A stretch of 64,000 bases of DNA from Leuconostoc suionicum (GCF_001891125.1 NZ_CP015247.1:1506501-1570500), one strand, 5' to 3'. Shown: positions 17,342 to 26,210, counted from the first letter of the stretch. A program made the numbers and translations. The notes: generated by a model not told the origin, from the letters alone.

Positions 17342-18430
17342 TTACTGTCCTTTAGTTTCTGATGTTGTGCTTGCACTACTTTGAGTACTACTGCTTGTTG
17401 ATTCAGAGGATGATGAAGATGATGAACTAGATCTACTGCTAGTGCTCCCCGTCGAACTACTACTCGTTGAGCTGGTGTTTGACGGTGTAATAGTTACTTT
17501 TACTTTTGAAACACTATATTCAACAATCCCTGTTTGTGTAGGAATCTCTATAGTACGCGTTGTTTTATTGCTAATATCTGCAACATCCACCGGTATATTA
17601 ATAGTGTCCACCGATTTAAGTATATCAGAAGAACCATATGCCGTCACCGTTTTTGGATCAAATGTAATCGTATAGTCATCACTGTCACCATTGTTTATTG
17701 TTGCGCTCAAATTCATTTTTTTACTGTCTTCAGGTTCAATATCCAACATGACATTCGCAGTTGGGTCACTGAAATTAACCTCAACTGCATTGCCATCTTT
17801 ATCTCGTGCAACAAGCTTGACAGATTGTGATACAGACTGTTTAACGCCACTATCAAGGGACACATTGGCATCTACATAACTTACAGCTTCGACGTTAGCC
17901 TTAGGTCCTGAAATCGTGACGTTTTTTGGATCTGATGTTGTATCTCCAACCGCGTATCCAGTTGCAATCTTGCTTTTATCGAAACTAACCTGTACCGGTA
18001 GTTTTGCCGATTTCTTTTGGGAAATTGTCACCGTGACTGTTTGTGGCGTCACAGTAGATGTTAGGGAAGAGTTAACACCTCGTAAAGCCACTTTAACGTT
18101 ATGCTTACCAACACCTAAGCTACGTAAATCTACACTAGCTTGAATATCATTATGACTTTGTGCGGCTGTCACCAGTGGCCCTGATCCTTCAATACCAACT
18201 TTAACTGTCGACGGCGCACCGATAACAACGTATTTATCTGAGTCAACTTGTAAATTTAAAGGCACCTTTAGGGTAGCCCTTTTCTCTGGAATCAACGTTG
18301 AAAAGTTTGTTGATCCACCACTATTGGTGGCAGTACCTTGTTTCGTACTGGAAACATAAGCGGCAAGTAAGATAGCGATGACCAAGGAAACCACCAAATT
18401 AACGATTTTAGACTGTCCTATTTTTTTCAT
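17342..18430 (-). CDS. cdaR: YbbR-domain regulator of diadenylate cyclase
   Basis: One N-terminal membrane helix (about residues 9-27) is followed by several extracellular YbbR repeats, each with a pattern like VTISGP, and a long tail made almost only of Ser and Thr. CdaR modulates CdaA at the membrane. The ATG at 18430 overlaps the cdaA TGA (ATGA) and has GGAGG eight bases before it; an alternative in-frame start at 18457 is less likely. The low-complexity tail of about 45 residues may span cell-wall material. Neighbours cdaA and glmM confirm the identity. Confidence 0.93.
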   Translation of the reverse strand: MKKIGQSKIVNLVVSLVIAILLAAYVSSTKQGTATNSGGSTNFSTLIPEKRATLKVPLNLQVDSDKYVVIGAPSTVKVGIEGSGPLVTAAQSHNDIQASVDLRSLGVGKHNVKVALRGVNSSLTSTVTPQTVTVTISQKKSAKLPVQVSFDKSKIATGYAVGDTTSDPKNVTISGPKANVEAVSYVDANVSLDSGVKQSVSQSVKLVARDKDGNAVEVNFSDPTANVMLDIEPEDSKKMNLSATINNGDSDDYTITFDPKTVTAYGSSDILKSVDTINIPVDVADISNKTTRTIEIPTQTGIVEYSVSKVKVTITPSNTSSTSSSSTGSTSSRSSSSSSSSSESTSSSTQSSASTTSETKGQ

Positions 18431-19248
18431 TTTGAACGTCCTCCAATCTTTTGACACCAGTGTTTGACATTTTCTTCGTCAATTTGCACCAAAAATTGAT
18501 GTTCAAAAAAGTTCATATAAGAATCTTGGTCCATATTGCGAAGTAAATCTCCCCCTTGGGTGATCGAAATTTCTCCCGTTTCTTCAGAAACAACCACTGT
18601 AATTGCATCACTTGCTTCACTAATACCAACAGCAGCCCGATGACGTGTTCCCAGTTCCTTTGGTATTCGCGTACTTTCTGATAATGGTAAATATGCTGCA
18701 GCAACGGCAATGCGATCATCATCAATAATCACGGCACCATCATGTAAAGGTGTGTTAGGAATAAACGTATTAATTAATAACTGACCAGTAATGTAGGCAT
18801 CTAACTTTATGCCAGTTTTGATATATTCATCTAAACTACCATCACGTTTTATCGTAATTAATGCACCTATTCGCCGTTTAGACATGTACTGCAAAGCATC
18901 ATCTAGACTCTTAATGAGTTGATGTTCTTTGGAATTATCCACACGAGCACGTCGAATGACCAGACGTCGTCCCAAGCTTTCCAATCCCCGTCGAATCTCT
19001 TGTTGGAAAATAACTACCACTGCTATTGGAGCCCATGTAATTATTTGATCCATAATCCACGATAGAGTTACTAAACCAAGGTACCAACTCACTACCTTAA
19101 CCAAAATAACGAAGCCTACTCCAAACAATATCTGCAAAGCGCGGGTGCCCTCGACAAATTGAATGAGCTTATACAAAATAAACCATATAATAGCGATGTC
19201 AATGACATGCATTAGATTATTAAATGTAAAATATAATAGAATATTCAT
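18427..19248 (-). CDS. cdaA: Diadenylate cyclase CdaA (DacA)
   Basis: This 273-residue protein has three N-terminal membrane segments (about residues 10-90) and a DAC domain. NTPLHDGAVIIDD carries the catalytic DGA motif and ELGTRHRAAVGISE carries the RHR motif. It makes cyclic-di-AMP from two ATP, a signal that controls potassium and osmolyte balance and cell-wall integrity in Firmicutes. It is 6 bases after the antiporter gene and overlaps cdaR. Confidence 0.97.
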   Translation of the reverse strand: MNILLYFTFNNLMHVIDIAIIWFILYKLIQFVEGTRALQILFGVGFVILVKVVSWYLGLVTLSWIMDQIITWAPIAVVVIFQQEIRRGLESLGRRLVIRRARVDNSKEHQLIKSLDDALQYMSKRRIGALITIKRDGSLDEYIKTGIKLDAYITGQLLINTFIPNTPLHDGAVIIDDDRIAVAAAYLPLSESTRIPKELGTRHRAAVGISEASDAITVVVSEETGEISITQGGDLLRNMDQDSYMNFFEHQFLVQIDEENVKHWCQKIGGRSK

Positions 19249-19254
19249 ACTTAG

Positions 19255-21351
19255 CTATTCCTCATCCCTTCCTGCTAGAGCAGCTGTTTCAGCATAATTG
19301 ATAAACTGACGTATGTTCACGCCCGCTTGCCTTGAAATACGCCCCTGTTCATAAAGTTGCTGAATCGTTTCACGTTCCACATTTAATGCTTTGATTTCCA
19401 ATTCCATTCGATATCTATCATCTAGTTCACGTTGTTCTGGTGTATCAGGGTGACGTTCTTTCTCAATCTGATTACGATAAAATATAATCAAATTATAAGC
19501 CGCTTGGCGTTCCATTCGATGTGAAACAGTGTCACCTGTATACTTTTCCATATATTCAGACAAAGACTGAATAGCTTCCTTGGCCATTTCTTTAGTGGCC
19601 ATTGAACTCTCTTCACGAAATTGGTCAGTTGACTCATCCGAAATCCAAATACGAATACTTCTTAGCGTACGCCGCCACAATATAATAATCCACTGGGTAG
19701 ACAGATGATAGTGTTTATCAGAATCAATCATATTCTCTAGACGATCTAAACGTCGATTTTGAGAAGAATAAGTTAGTATAGATATTTTTTCATCGGCGAG
19801 CAGTTGTCGTAAACAATTTCGCTGCGCTTCCAATGCGACGCGTCGCAATTCTCGATCATCTTCAATATTGACTTTATGATCATTACTTTTGTTTAATTGT
19901 CGATAAATCTGATCAATAATTTGTTGTTTTCTGCCAATTAATTCATAGACAATAATTCTATTATGATCATTTTGTTGCTCACGGAGAACTTGTATACCAA
20001 TTCGAATGGAAAATATTCTTGCTTGTGCCTCAGTTAAGTCAACTTTAGATTCATGGGTACTTGATGTTTCAACTTCGCCTACTTCTGGTTGTGTAAAGTC
20101 ATGCGTGGTTCGTTGTTTGGTAACAATTGGCAACATAATTGTGGCCACCAACAGACTAATAATTACTACCACTGCCGCCACAAAAACGAGTAAATTACGT
20201 TGTGGAAAGGCCGATCCGTCTGCAATAGTCGATGGAACAGTTAAAACAGCAGCCATTGTAACCGCACCACGAACACCAGTAAGACCCGATATGATCGCCA
20301 TTCGAAAAGAAATGGCACGTTCCTTATGTTTTAAATGATACGTAATTTGCGTGCCGTACGCCCAAAATGTACGAATAGCAAAAATGATAAACCAAACGGC
20401 AACACCATAAAAGATGGCCATACCCGTATGAACCTGCGTACTTCGCACGATATCTTTCATGGCAGCAGGAAGTTCAATGCCTAATAAGATGAAAATTGTG
20501 CCATTTAGCAAATAAACAAATACTTCCCAGGTGCGCACTGTAACCACATTTATTTCAGGTGAACGCGCGTTCATATGCTGATCGCTCAAAATTTTCGATA
20601 AAACGCCACCAGCCACAACTGCAATTACACCAGAAGAATGAAAAATGTCCTCAGCAACCCAGTAAATAACAAACGGCATTAACAAAGTCACAACCGTATG
20701 AAAAACCACATCATTCAAGCCAGCACGATCAAAAGAGTCACGTAGCCAGCTAACAAAACTACCTAGAATTAACCCAATAGCTAATCCAACGATAGTCATC
20801 CAAAAGAAGTTTCCAATGGCTTCACCAATTAGAAAAGTACCTGCGATGGTAGCTTTAATCGCCGTATTAAAACTAACCAACCCACTCGCGTCGTTGATTA
20901 AGCTTTCTCCCGAAACAATATGCATCACATTTTCAGGAAGCTTCACACGCCGAGCAATGGCTTGCACAGCCACCGGATCAGTTGGTGATATCACAGCCGC
21001 TAGGGCCAAAGCCACTGATTTTGGTAGTTGAGGCATTAGTAAGTGCATTAAAAATCCACCGACTAACGTTGTTAAGATAACCAAAATAATTGAATTACCT
21101 AAAATTGGTCCACGCAATTCCCAAAGTTCATGTTTTGGAAAACGCCATGCATCGTTAAACAATAATGGTGCTATAAACAATAGCATAAACCACTCTGAAT
21201 CAACTTCAACGTAAATACCACATACCAGTGCTAGAAAGAGACCAATCGCAATCTGAAATAAACTGATAGGTATCTCAGGTATAAAATGCGACACAATGTT
21301 AGAGATGGTTACCGCAACAATTAATATTACAATTAATTCTAATATTGCCAT
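19255..21351 (-). CDS. CPA1-family Na+/H+ (or K+/H+) antiporter
   Basis: This 698-residue protein has roughly 12 hydrophobic segments in residues 1-420, typical NhaP/CPA1 motifs (AAVISPTDPVAV with the transport aspartate, then SGESLINDASGLV, and GLTGVRGAVTMA), and a cytosolic C-terminal part of about 260 residues rich in helix and charged residues. Family members exchange protons for Na+ or K+. It lies between murB (3 bases) and cdaA (6 bases) and is almost certainly cotranscribed with them. c-di-AMP is known to control cation transporters in other Firmicutes; no RCK domain is obvious in the tail, so direct binding is unproven here. Confidence 0.92.
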   Translation of the reverse strand: MAILELIVILIVAVTISNIVSHFIPEIPISLFQIAIGLFLALVCGIYVEVDSEWFMLLFIAPLLFNDAWRFPKHELWELRGPILGNSIILVILTTLVGGFLMHLLMPQLPKSVALALAAVISPTDPVAVQAIARRVKLPENVMHIVSGESLINDASGLVSFNTAIKATIAGTFLIGEAIGNFFWMTIVGLAIGLILGSFVSWLRDSFDRAGLNDVVFHTVVTLLMPFVIYWVAEDIFHSSGVIAVVAGGVLSKILSDQHMNARSPEINVVTVRTWEVFVYLLNGTIFILLGIELPAAMKDIVRSTQVHTGMAIFYGVAVWFIIFAIRTFWAYGTQITYHLKHKERAISFRMAIISGLTGVRGAVTMAAVLTVPSTIADGSAFPQRNLLVFVAAVVVIISLLVATIMLPIVTKQRTTHDFTQPEVGEVETSSTHESKVDLTEAQARIFSIRIGIQVLREQQNDHNRIIVYELIGRKQQIIDQIYRQLNKSNDHKVNIEDDRELRRVALEAQRNCLRQLLADEKISILTYSSQNRRLDRLENMIDSDKHYHLSTQWIIILWRRTLRSIRIWISDESTDQFREESSMATKEMAKEAIQSLSEYMEKYTGDTVSHRMERQAAYNLIIFYRNQIEKERHPDTPEQRELDDRYRMELEIKALNVERETIQQLYEQGRISRQAGVNIRQFINYAETAALAGRDEE

Positions 21352-21354
21352 TCC

Positions 21355-22233
21355 TTAACGCTCTCCCATTATTCTGACTTCCGTTTCTAAATTCACACCA
21401 AATTTTTCATAAACCGTTTTTTGCACATAATGGATTAAATCTTCATAATCATTACCTGTACCATGAGCAACATTAACCATAAAGCCTGCGTGCTTTTTAG
21501 ATACCTCTACGCCACCACGGCGGACACCTTGCAGTTTAGAATCCATAATCAATTTACCTGCAAAGTAACCTTCTGGCCTCTTAAAAACGGAGCCATTCGA
21601 TGGATAATTTAGTGGTTGTTTATTAGCACGTTTAAAATTGTTTTCATCCATTCGTGTCCTGATAGCAGCGCAACTATCTGGTTGCAATTCAAAAGTCGCA
21701 CTAATTATAATGCCCCCGTTGCTCTGGAAAACAGATTTTCGGTAACCAAATTCCAATACATCTTTCCCAAAATTTTGTAAAGTGCCGTCTGGCATTAATG
21801 CAGTGACAGATGACACAACCATATCAACTTGCCCCCCATAAGCGCCTGCATTCATGAATACCGCTCCACCAACTGACCCTGGGATTCCTGCGCCCCACTC
21901 TAAACCACTCAGCCCATGTTCAAACGCTTGCTCAGTTACCCAAATTAAATCAGCGCCAGCTGATGCTACGATTTTATTTTGATCCACAACGACGTCTCGC
22001 AAGTCATGTAGTAAGATAGATAATCCCCGTAAGCCACCATTGCGAACGATTAAATTGGATAGCCGACCAAAAACTTGCACAGGCATGTCTAATTCTTTAG
22101 CCCAGTTCACCAGCACTTTCAATTCATGAATACTTTTTGGGATGGCTAAATAATCAACCAATCCACCAGCTTGCGTATAAGCATAAGGTGCTAGCGAATG
22201 ATTCTCTAGTATTTCAATATTTTCTAATTGCAT
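21355..22233 (-). CDS. murB: UDP-N-acetylenolpyruvoylglucosamine reductase
   Basis: This 292-residue flavoenzyme has FAD-binding motifs GRLSNLIV and GAGIPGSVGGAVFMNAGAYGG, the catalytic serine block NYPSNGSVFKRPEG and a C-terminal HAGFMVN...TEVRIMGER. It reduces UDP-GlcNAc-enolpyruvate to UDP-MurNAc, the second committed step of peptidoglycan synthesis. It is the first gene of the unit running to glmM. A GGAGAC stretch lies before the ATG. Length and motifs fit the Gram-positive MurB type. Confidence 0.96.
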   Translation of the reverse strand: MQLENIEILENHSLAPYAYTQAGGLVDYLAIPKSIHELKVLVNWAKELDMPVQVFGRLSNLIVRNGGLRGLSILLHDLRDVVVDQNKIVASAGADLIWVTEQAFEHGLSGLEWGAGIPGSVGGAVFMNAGAYGGQVDMVVSSVTALMPDGTLQNFGKDVLEFGYRKSVFQSNGGIIISATFELQPDSCAAIRTRMDENNFKRANKQPLNYPSNGSVFKRPEGYFAGKLIMDSKLQGVRRGGVEVSKKHAGFMVNVAHGTGNDYEDLIHYVQKTVYEKFGVNLETEVRIMGER

Positions 22234-22332
22234 TAAATTTTGTCTCCAAGTCCATATGTACTATTTTACCAAACTTTAGGTAATTCTTTAAAATTATGTT
22301 AAATTGCTGATATATTAATGAAAAAACAAAAT

Positions 22333-22376
22333 AAAAAAGCGCCCAAGTGAATCTAAATCAATTCCCGTGAGTGCTT
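22333..22376 (-). terminator. Terminator after ndk
   Basis: On the minus strand AGCACTCACGGGAAT and ATTCACTTGGGCGCT form an imperfect 15-base stem followed by six T. It lies about 50 bases after the ndk stop and before murB. Confidence 0.75.
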
Positions 22377-22423
22377 AATCAGTTCACTTCAACTATTAAA
22401 AACGTCATTCATCTTACGCTGCG

Positions 22424-22837
22424 TTACGCAAACCATAATTTGATTTCATATTCGGCCGCTTCAACACTGTCCGAACCATGAACGATATTCATAACAGCCT
22501 CCCCTTCCCATTCACGACCTAAATCACCACGAATGGTTCCCGGTGCAGCTAGTGTGGGATTGGTCGTTCCCATAATTGTTCGCCACCCTGATACAATGTT
22601 GGTCCCTTCTCCAATCATCGCAATAACCGGTCCCGAAGTCATATACTGCACTAACGAAGGATAAAATGATTTACCTACATGTTCAGCATAATGCTTTGCC
22701 AGTAATTCAGGAGTAGGTTGTACCATTTTCATCGCTTTAATCGCATAGCCTTTATGCTCAATTCGCTGAATAATCTCACCAATTTTACCACGCGAAACGC
22801 CATCTGGTTTGATCATCATAAAAGTACGTTCTACCAT
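22424..22837 (-). CDS. ndk: Nucleoside diphosphate kinase
   Basis: This 137-residue protein begins ERTFMMIKPDGVSRG and holds the phosphohistidine motif NIVHGSDSVE near residue 116, with the usual length for bacterial Ndk. It transfers the gamma-phosphate among nucleoside tri- and diphosphates. AAGGAGG lies 7 bases before the ATG. Its control region (22851-22899) stacks a promoter, a perfect inverted repeat and a cre-like site. The C-terminus (EYEIKLWFA) is slightly short but complete. Confidence 0.96.
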   Translation of the reverse strand: MVERTFMMIKPDGVSRGKIGEIIQRIEHKGYAIKAMKMVQPTPELLAKHYAEHVGKSFYPSLVQYMTSGPVIAMIGEGTNIVSGWRTIMGTTNPTLAAPGTIRGDLGREWEGEAVMNIVHGSDSVEAAEYEIKLWFA

Positions 22838-22850
22838 ATATTTCCTCCTT

Positions 22851-22875
22851 ACAATTAAGTCTCTGACTTAATTGT
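22851..22875 (-). promoter_or_regulatory. Perfect 11-bp inverted repeat in front of ndk
   Basis: ACAATTAAGTC and GACTTAATTGT are perfect complements separated by three bases. The repeat overlaps the -10 box and the likely start point and ends next to AAGGAGG. It could act as an operator or as a 5' hairpin. There is no U-run, so it is not a terminator. Confidence 0.6.
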
Positions 22876-22899
22876 ACACATATATGAAAGCGTTCACAA
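22871..22899 (-). promoter_or_regulatory. ndk promoter
   Basis: On the minus strand TTGTGA (22899-22894), a 17-base spacer and TACAAT (22876-22871) precede ndk. The -10 box is the first part of the inverted repeat. Confidence 0.55.
22885..22898. promoter_or_regulatory. cre-like site over the ndk -35 box
   Basis: TGAAAGCGTTCACA matches the catabolite-responsive element consensus TGWAANCGNTNWCA at all 14 positions and covers most of the -35 box, a position expected for CcpA repression. It lies just outside the 3' end of the upstream YehS-like gene. Confidence 0.55.
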
Positions 22900-22901
22900 T
22901 A

Positions 22902-23423
22902 CTACTTTCTTGCTGTGCGTTTGACATCCTCAGGACGGTATTCCATGGCCATACCTTTTAAAATATTACGTAGATAGCGATCACCAGCCGGCTTATAATT
23001 TCGATGATCCGGTCGACGCAATATTGCACTTAACTCACTATTAGAAATTTGAATACCTGCCGTTTTTAAGAAACCAATTAAATCATCACTAGTATAGGCC
23101 ATCGCAATTTTCAATTTTTTAATAACAACATTATTTATTGCTGCCTCGTTCACCATATCAAATGTTGGTGGTACAGGCTTTAAATCGGGACCAATTTTCT
23201 CACCTCGTTGTGAAATAATCAAGCCATTCATAAAAGATTCAAGTATTTTTGTAGTGACCTTCTCATCACGTTTCGTACCTTCTGCTTGTTTTGTCAATAG
23301 ATCATGTAATTGATCTTCATCTAGTGTTACGCCACCAAATTTAAAAATTTTGATCATATCAGCATTTTTTATGTTGAGTGCATAACGTAAACGAATAATT
23401 ATATCATTATTGTTAAAAGCCAT
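22902..23423 (-). CDS. DUF1456 (YehS-like) protein
   Basis: This is a 173-residue cytosolic protein with two related halves: NNNDIIIRLRYALNIKNADMIKIFKFGG and a second copy starting INNVVIKKLKIAMAYTSDDLIGFLKTAG. This duplicated arrangement is that of the DUF1456/YehS family, whose function is unknown. The ATG at 23423 starts at the first repeat; the 15-codon longer frame begins with a TTG inside a likely -35 element and is not preferred. The C-terminus is basic (KRTARK). It is the gene before ndk but is separated from it by the ndk promoter. Confidence 0.8.
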   Translation of the reverse strand: MAFNNNDIIIRLRYALNIKNADMIKIFKFGGVTLDEDQLHDLLTKQAEGTKRDEKVTTKILESFMNGLIISQRGEKIGPDLKPVPPTFDMVNEAAINNVVIKKLKIAMAYTSDDLIGFLKTAGIQISNSELSAILRRPDHRNYKPAGDRYLRNILKGMAMEYRPEDVKRTARK

Positions 23424-23556
23424 TGTTGTAGAACCTAGTAAATAGAAAATATATTGTCCAAATGTCAACTATTTTTCTCTATTATTTTCCTTTTATTTTT
23501 CTTTTCAAACTACCTTTTAGAAAAGACAGTTGTGTACGCAAGTCTAATTATACCAT

Positions 23557-23598
23557 ACAAAAAAGGCCGATCAGAATTCCCTAGCCAGCCTTTTTAAT
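23557..23598 (-). terminator. Terminator after csbD
   Basis: On the minus strand AAAAAGGCTGGC and GATCGGCCTTTTTTT form a stem ending in a T-run, 18 bases after the csbD stop. Confidence 0.75.
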
Positions 23599-23615
23599 AT
23601 GCAATTGTAAACTTA

Positions 23616-23843
23616 TTATTTTTCAGGATTATCTTTTTTATTTTTCAAAGCATCTTTTACGGCATCGACATCGTCATGGGCAACATCTCGAACCTTTTGT
23701 ACATCATCTTTGGCTTCGCCCTTAACATTTTGGGTCTTACCTTCGACTTCACGTGCTTTATCACCGGTAATTTTTCCTTCAAGTTCTTTTGCCTTACCGG
23801 CAATTTTATCTTTAGCATTATCAAACTTTTCTTCAAATGACAT
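23616..23843 (-). CDS. csbD: CsbD-family stress protein
   Basis: This is a 75-residue, highly charged protein with no hydrophobic segment. The CsbD pattern is clear: FDNAKDKIAGKAKELEGKITGDKAREVEG, then repeated lysine/aspartate-rich helices. CsbD proteins accumulate under general stress in many bacteria; the molecular role is unknown. GGAGGACGCTC precedes the ATG at 23843, so the 20-codon upstream extension is rejected. It has its own promoter and terminator and is monocistronic. Confidence 0.88.
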   Translation of the reverse strand: MSFEEKFDNAKDKIAGKAKELEGKITGDKAREVEGKTQNVKGEAKDDVQKVRDVAHDDVDAVKDALKNKKDNPEK

Positions 23844-23881
23844 GAGCGTCCTCCTTGAATAATATTCGATGTTGTTTGACA

Positions 23882-23910
23882 AGTATAACGCAACTGTAAG
23901 CACTTGTAAA
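23882..23910 (-). promoter_or_regulatory. csbD promoter
   Basis: On the minus strand TTTACA (23910-23905), a 17-base spacer and TATACT (23887-23882) lie about 39 bases before the csbD ATG. No sigma-B-like motif was recognised. Confidence 0.55.
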
Positions 23911-23920
23911 AGGATATGTT

Positions 23921-24918
23921 TTATATATCATTTGTTGCGTTATTGTTATCATGTTGAGCCATTGTATTTAATTTTTCTAGATATATTTGAACCTTTTTAG
24001 TATCTTGGTTCAAATATTTTTTATTTTTCTTTGCCCATTTATTGATATTTCTGATTAGATTACGTTGGCATACTAACCATAATTTCTGATTTTCCTCTAA
24101 AATCAATTGATTTTGAAGAATATACTTAGATTGATCAACTGGATTGTAATTTTGTTCCTTAAAGAAAAGTTCAACCCAGTAACCATTAAAATCATCTTGT
24201 AATCGATTGCTCATTTTATTTTTAAGAAATTTAAAATAATTTCTATTCATGTACGCCCACAGATGTAATTGTTGATAAAACTTATTTTCTTTTTTTCGCA
24301 CGATTGAATTGGGGTTACAAAGCCATGTATAGACTACTGAATTTTTATAATAGATATCTGCGCTCAACTCACAAGCTAAACCAACAAAATAAGTATCTTC
24401 ATATATTCTCAAATTATCCAACCATCTCAAACCAATGCATTTAATATATTTCGCACTAAACCATTTTCCATAAGATGCTTTCCAATCATTTTGAGGATGT
24501 GTGTCATAGCGAAAACTTCCGTCTTTTATACGATATTGCTCAATGTACCTAGCAATAATTATTTCATGATTACCCGAATTTTTAATTATGTTAAAGAATT
24601 CCAATAAGGCCCCAGTAAAATGTAATTGGTCACCAGCATCCATGAACATATAATCTTGTCCTAATGCTTTGTCCATACCAAATTGTCGAGAAAATCCCGG
24701 ACCTTTTGATTGTGAATTATAATAATACCTAATATTAATGTTATCAAAAATATCAAATACTAACATGGACTTTAATTTATAACCGCCATCACATACCAGT
24801 ATCACTTCAATTTGGTCAAAATTGATACCGATTTGATTATTTATTGATGATAATACCACTGCTAATTGAGATTCTTGCTCATTCTTATAAGGTATATAAT
24901 AGATACTAATTTTTTCAT
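23921..24918 (-). pseudogene. GT2-family glycosyltransferase, N-terminus frameshifted at an A-tract
   Basis: The long open frame (GTG at 24859) starts inside the GT2 fold with VLSSINNQ...VILVCDGGYK. It continues with KGPGFSRQFGMD and the metal motif MDAGDQL, then a helical C-terminus with no membrane segment. The missing N-terminus lies just upstream in the same frame (ISIYYIPYKNEQESQLAV) but has no usable start. The ATG with AAAGGA in front (24918) is one base out of frame, followed by six A (24915-24910). Seven A would read MKKISIYYIPYKNEQ directly into the domain. So this is a one-base deletion, a sequencing error, or a slippage switch. The acceptor is unknown. Confidence 0.75.
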
Positions 24919-24940
24919 GATGGATTCCTTTATCATTTTA

Positions 24941-24982
24941 AAAAGAAAAACAGTTAAGTTCATTAAACAAACTTAACTGTTT
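24941..24982. terminator. Strong hairpin with T-runs upstream of the GT2 gene
   Basis: AAACAGTTAAGTT and AACTTAACTGTTT are a perfect 13-bp stem with a 9-base loop. On the minus strand it is followed by TTCTTTTT, and on the plus strand by TTCAG. On the minus strand it falls between the proposed GT2 promoter (24993-25021) and the ATG at 24918, so it may be an attenuator; otherwise it is a leftover terminator. Confidence 0.65.
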
Positions 24983-24992
24983 TTCAGTTTAC

Positions 24993-25021
24993 TTAATATG
25001 GTTCTTTAACTAAAGTATCAA
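24993..25021 (-). promoter_or_regulatory. Possible GT2 promoter
   Basis: On the minus strand TTGATA (25021-25016), a 17-base spacer and TATTAA (24998-24993) place the start close to 24985, just before the hairpin. The -10 box is a weak match. Confidence 0.35.
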
Positions 25022-25148
25022 TAAACTACATTACTGTCATTTCATATTCAGTTCTAGCATTTAACAATCCGATCCTTCCCTTGTTTTTGACTAATATTTT
25101 CAATAGTATTAAGTAAATTCACACTAAATTAAGAATGAGAAAAACACA

Positions 25149-26206
25149 ATGAGGAATATATTAGTGTATTTAACTAGTATTTTAGGCTTCAATGCATATA
25201 GTTTTGATATACAGACAAATAAAAAAGAGATAATTTATTCAGCTTTTGACTTTGATTTTTCAAACGCATTTCGTTTTGCCAAACTGGCTAAAAAACACAC
25301 CTACAGTTTAGTTAACTCGAATAATTTTTTTGTAATTGGTATTTTAATTAATCAAAATCAATTAATTTTATTAGTTCCAAACTTCACTATTTTTAATTAT
25401 TTAGAAAAAGATTTAAATTTATTATTCATATTGTCACGACTGAAATTGCTTTGTCAGCTCATATATGAAATATTTAGTAATGAAATTGCACCTAAAGAGG
25501 ATGTTTATATTGGCGGAATACAATCTACCAAGAAACACTTTCACTCAATGAATTGAACATCAAGTTATTACGAACAATCTTAAATCATGATAAAAATCAA
25601 TTTTTATTTTGGAAAAATAGACTATTAAAAAACAAAATTTTAATTTGTGAATTGAACAGTGTATATGCTCAAAATACGTTGATCGAATATACAACCCTTT
25701 TAAGTAATTTAATAATAAACAATGGATATCCTTGTAACGATATTTATGCCATAAAAAAGAAAATATATGCGATAATAGCTGAAAACAATGCTTATCCTAT
25801 AAATACTGAAATATTAAGTCAAATAATTTGTTTATTTTTTGATTTGCTACTAAATGAAACATATAGTTCAGAAATAGAATCTTCTCAAAAAATTAAAAAT
25901 CATATTGACCGTAATATAACGCAATCTCTAACTTTATCTGATATTGCAAGAAATTTACATATGCCATTAAAGGAACTTAATCTGCAATTCAAAGCCAAAT
26001 ATGATTTAACAATCAATCAATATATTCGTCGAAGAAAAATTGATATTTCCAAAAATTTGCTTTATGCAACTAATTTAAGTTTTCAAGATATTGCAACATT
26101 TGTAGGATTTAATAGTCAGAGTTACTTTATTACTACTTTCAAAGCAATAGTCGGACAAACGCCTTCTGATTATCGTAAAAATAACAAACAGCAAAATCTT
26201 GCTTGA
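25149..26206 (+). pseudogene. AraC-family transcription regulator split by a frameshift
   Basis: Two overlapping frames (25149-25556, 135 residues; 25553-26206, TTG start) read as one protein if a base is restored near 25521-25530: DVYIGGIQ in the first frame would continue as YQETLSLNELNIKLL in the second. The second frame carries a complete AraC DNA-binding domain at its end: SLTLSDIARNLHMPLKELNLQFK, then LSFQDIATFVGFNSQSYFITTFKAIVGQTPSDYR. The first part would be the ligand-sensing half. No sugar target can be deduced. It is AT-rich, divergent from the GT2 gene, and closed by a terminator. A sequencing error is possible. Confidence 0.75.
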
Positions 26207-26210
26207 ACAC

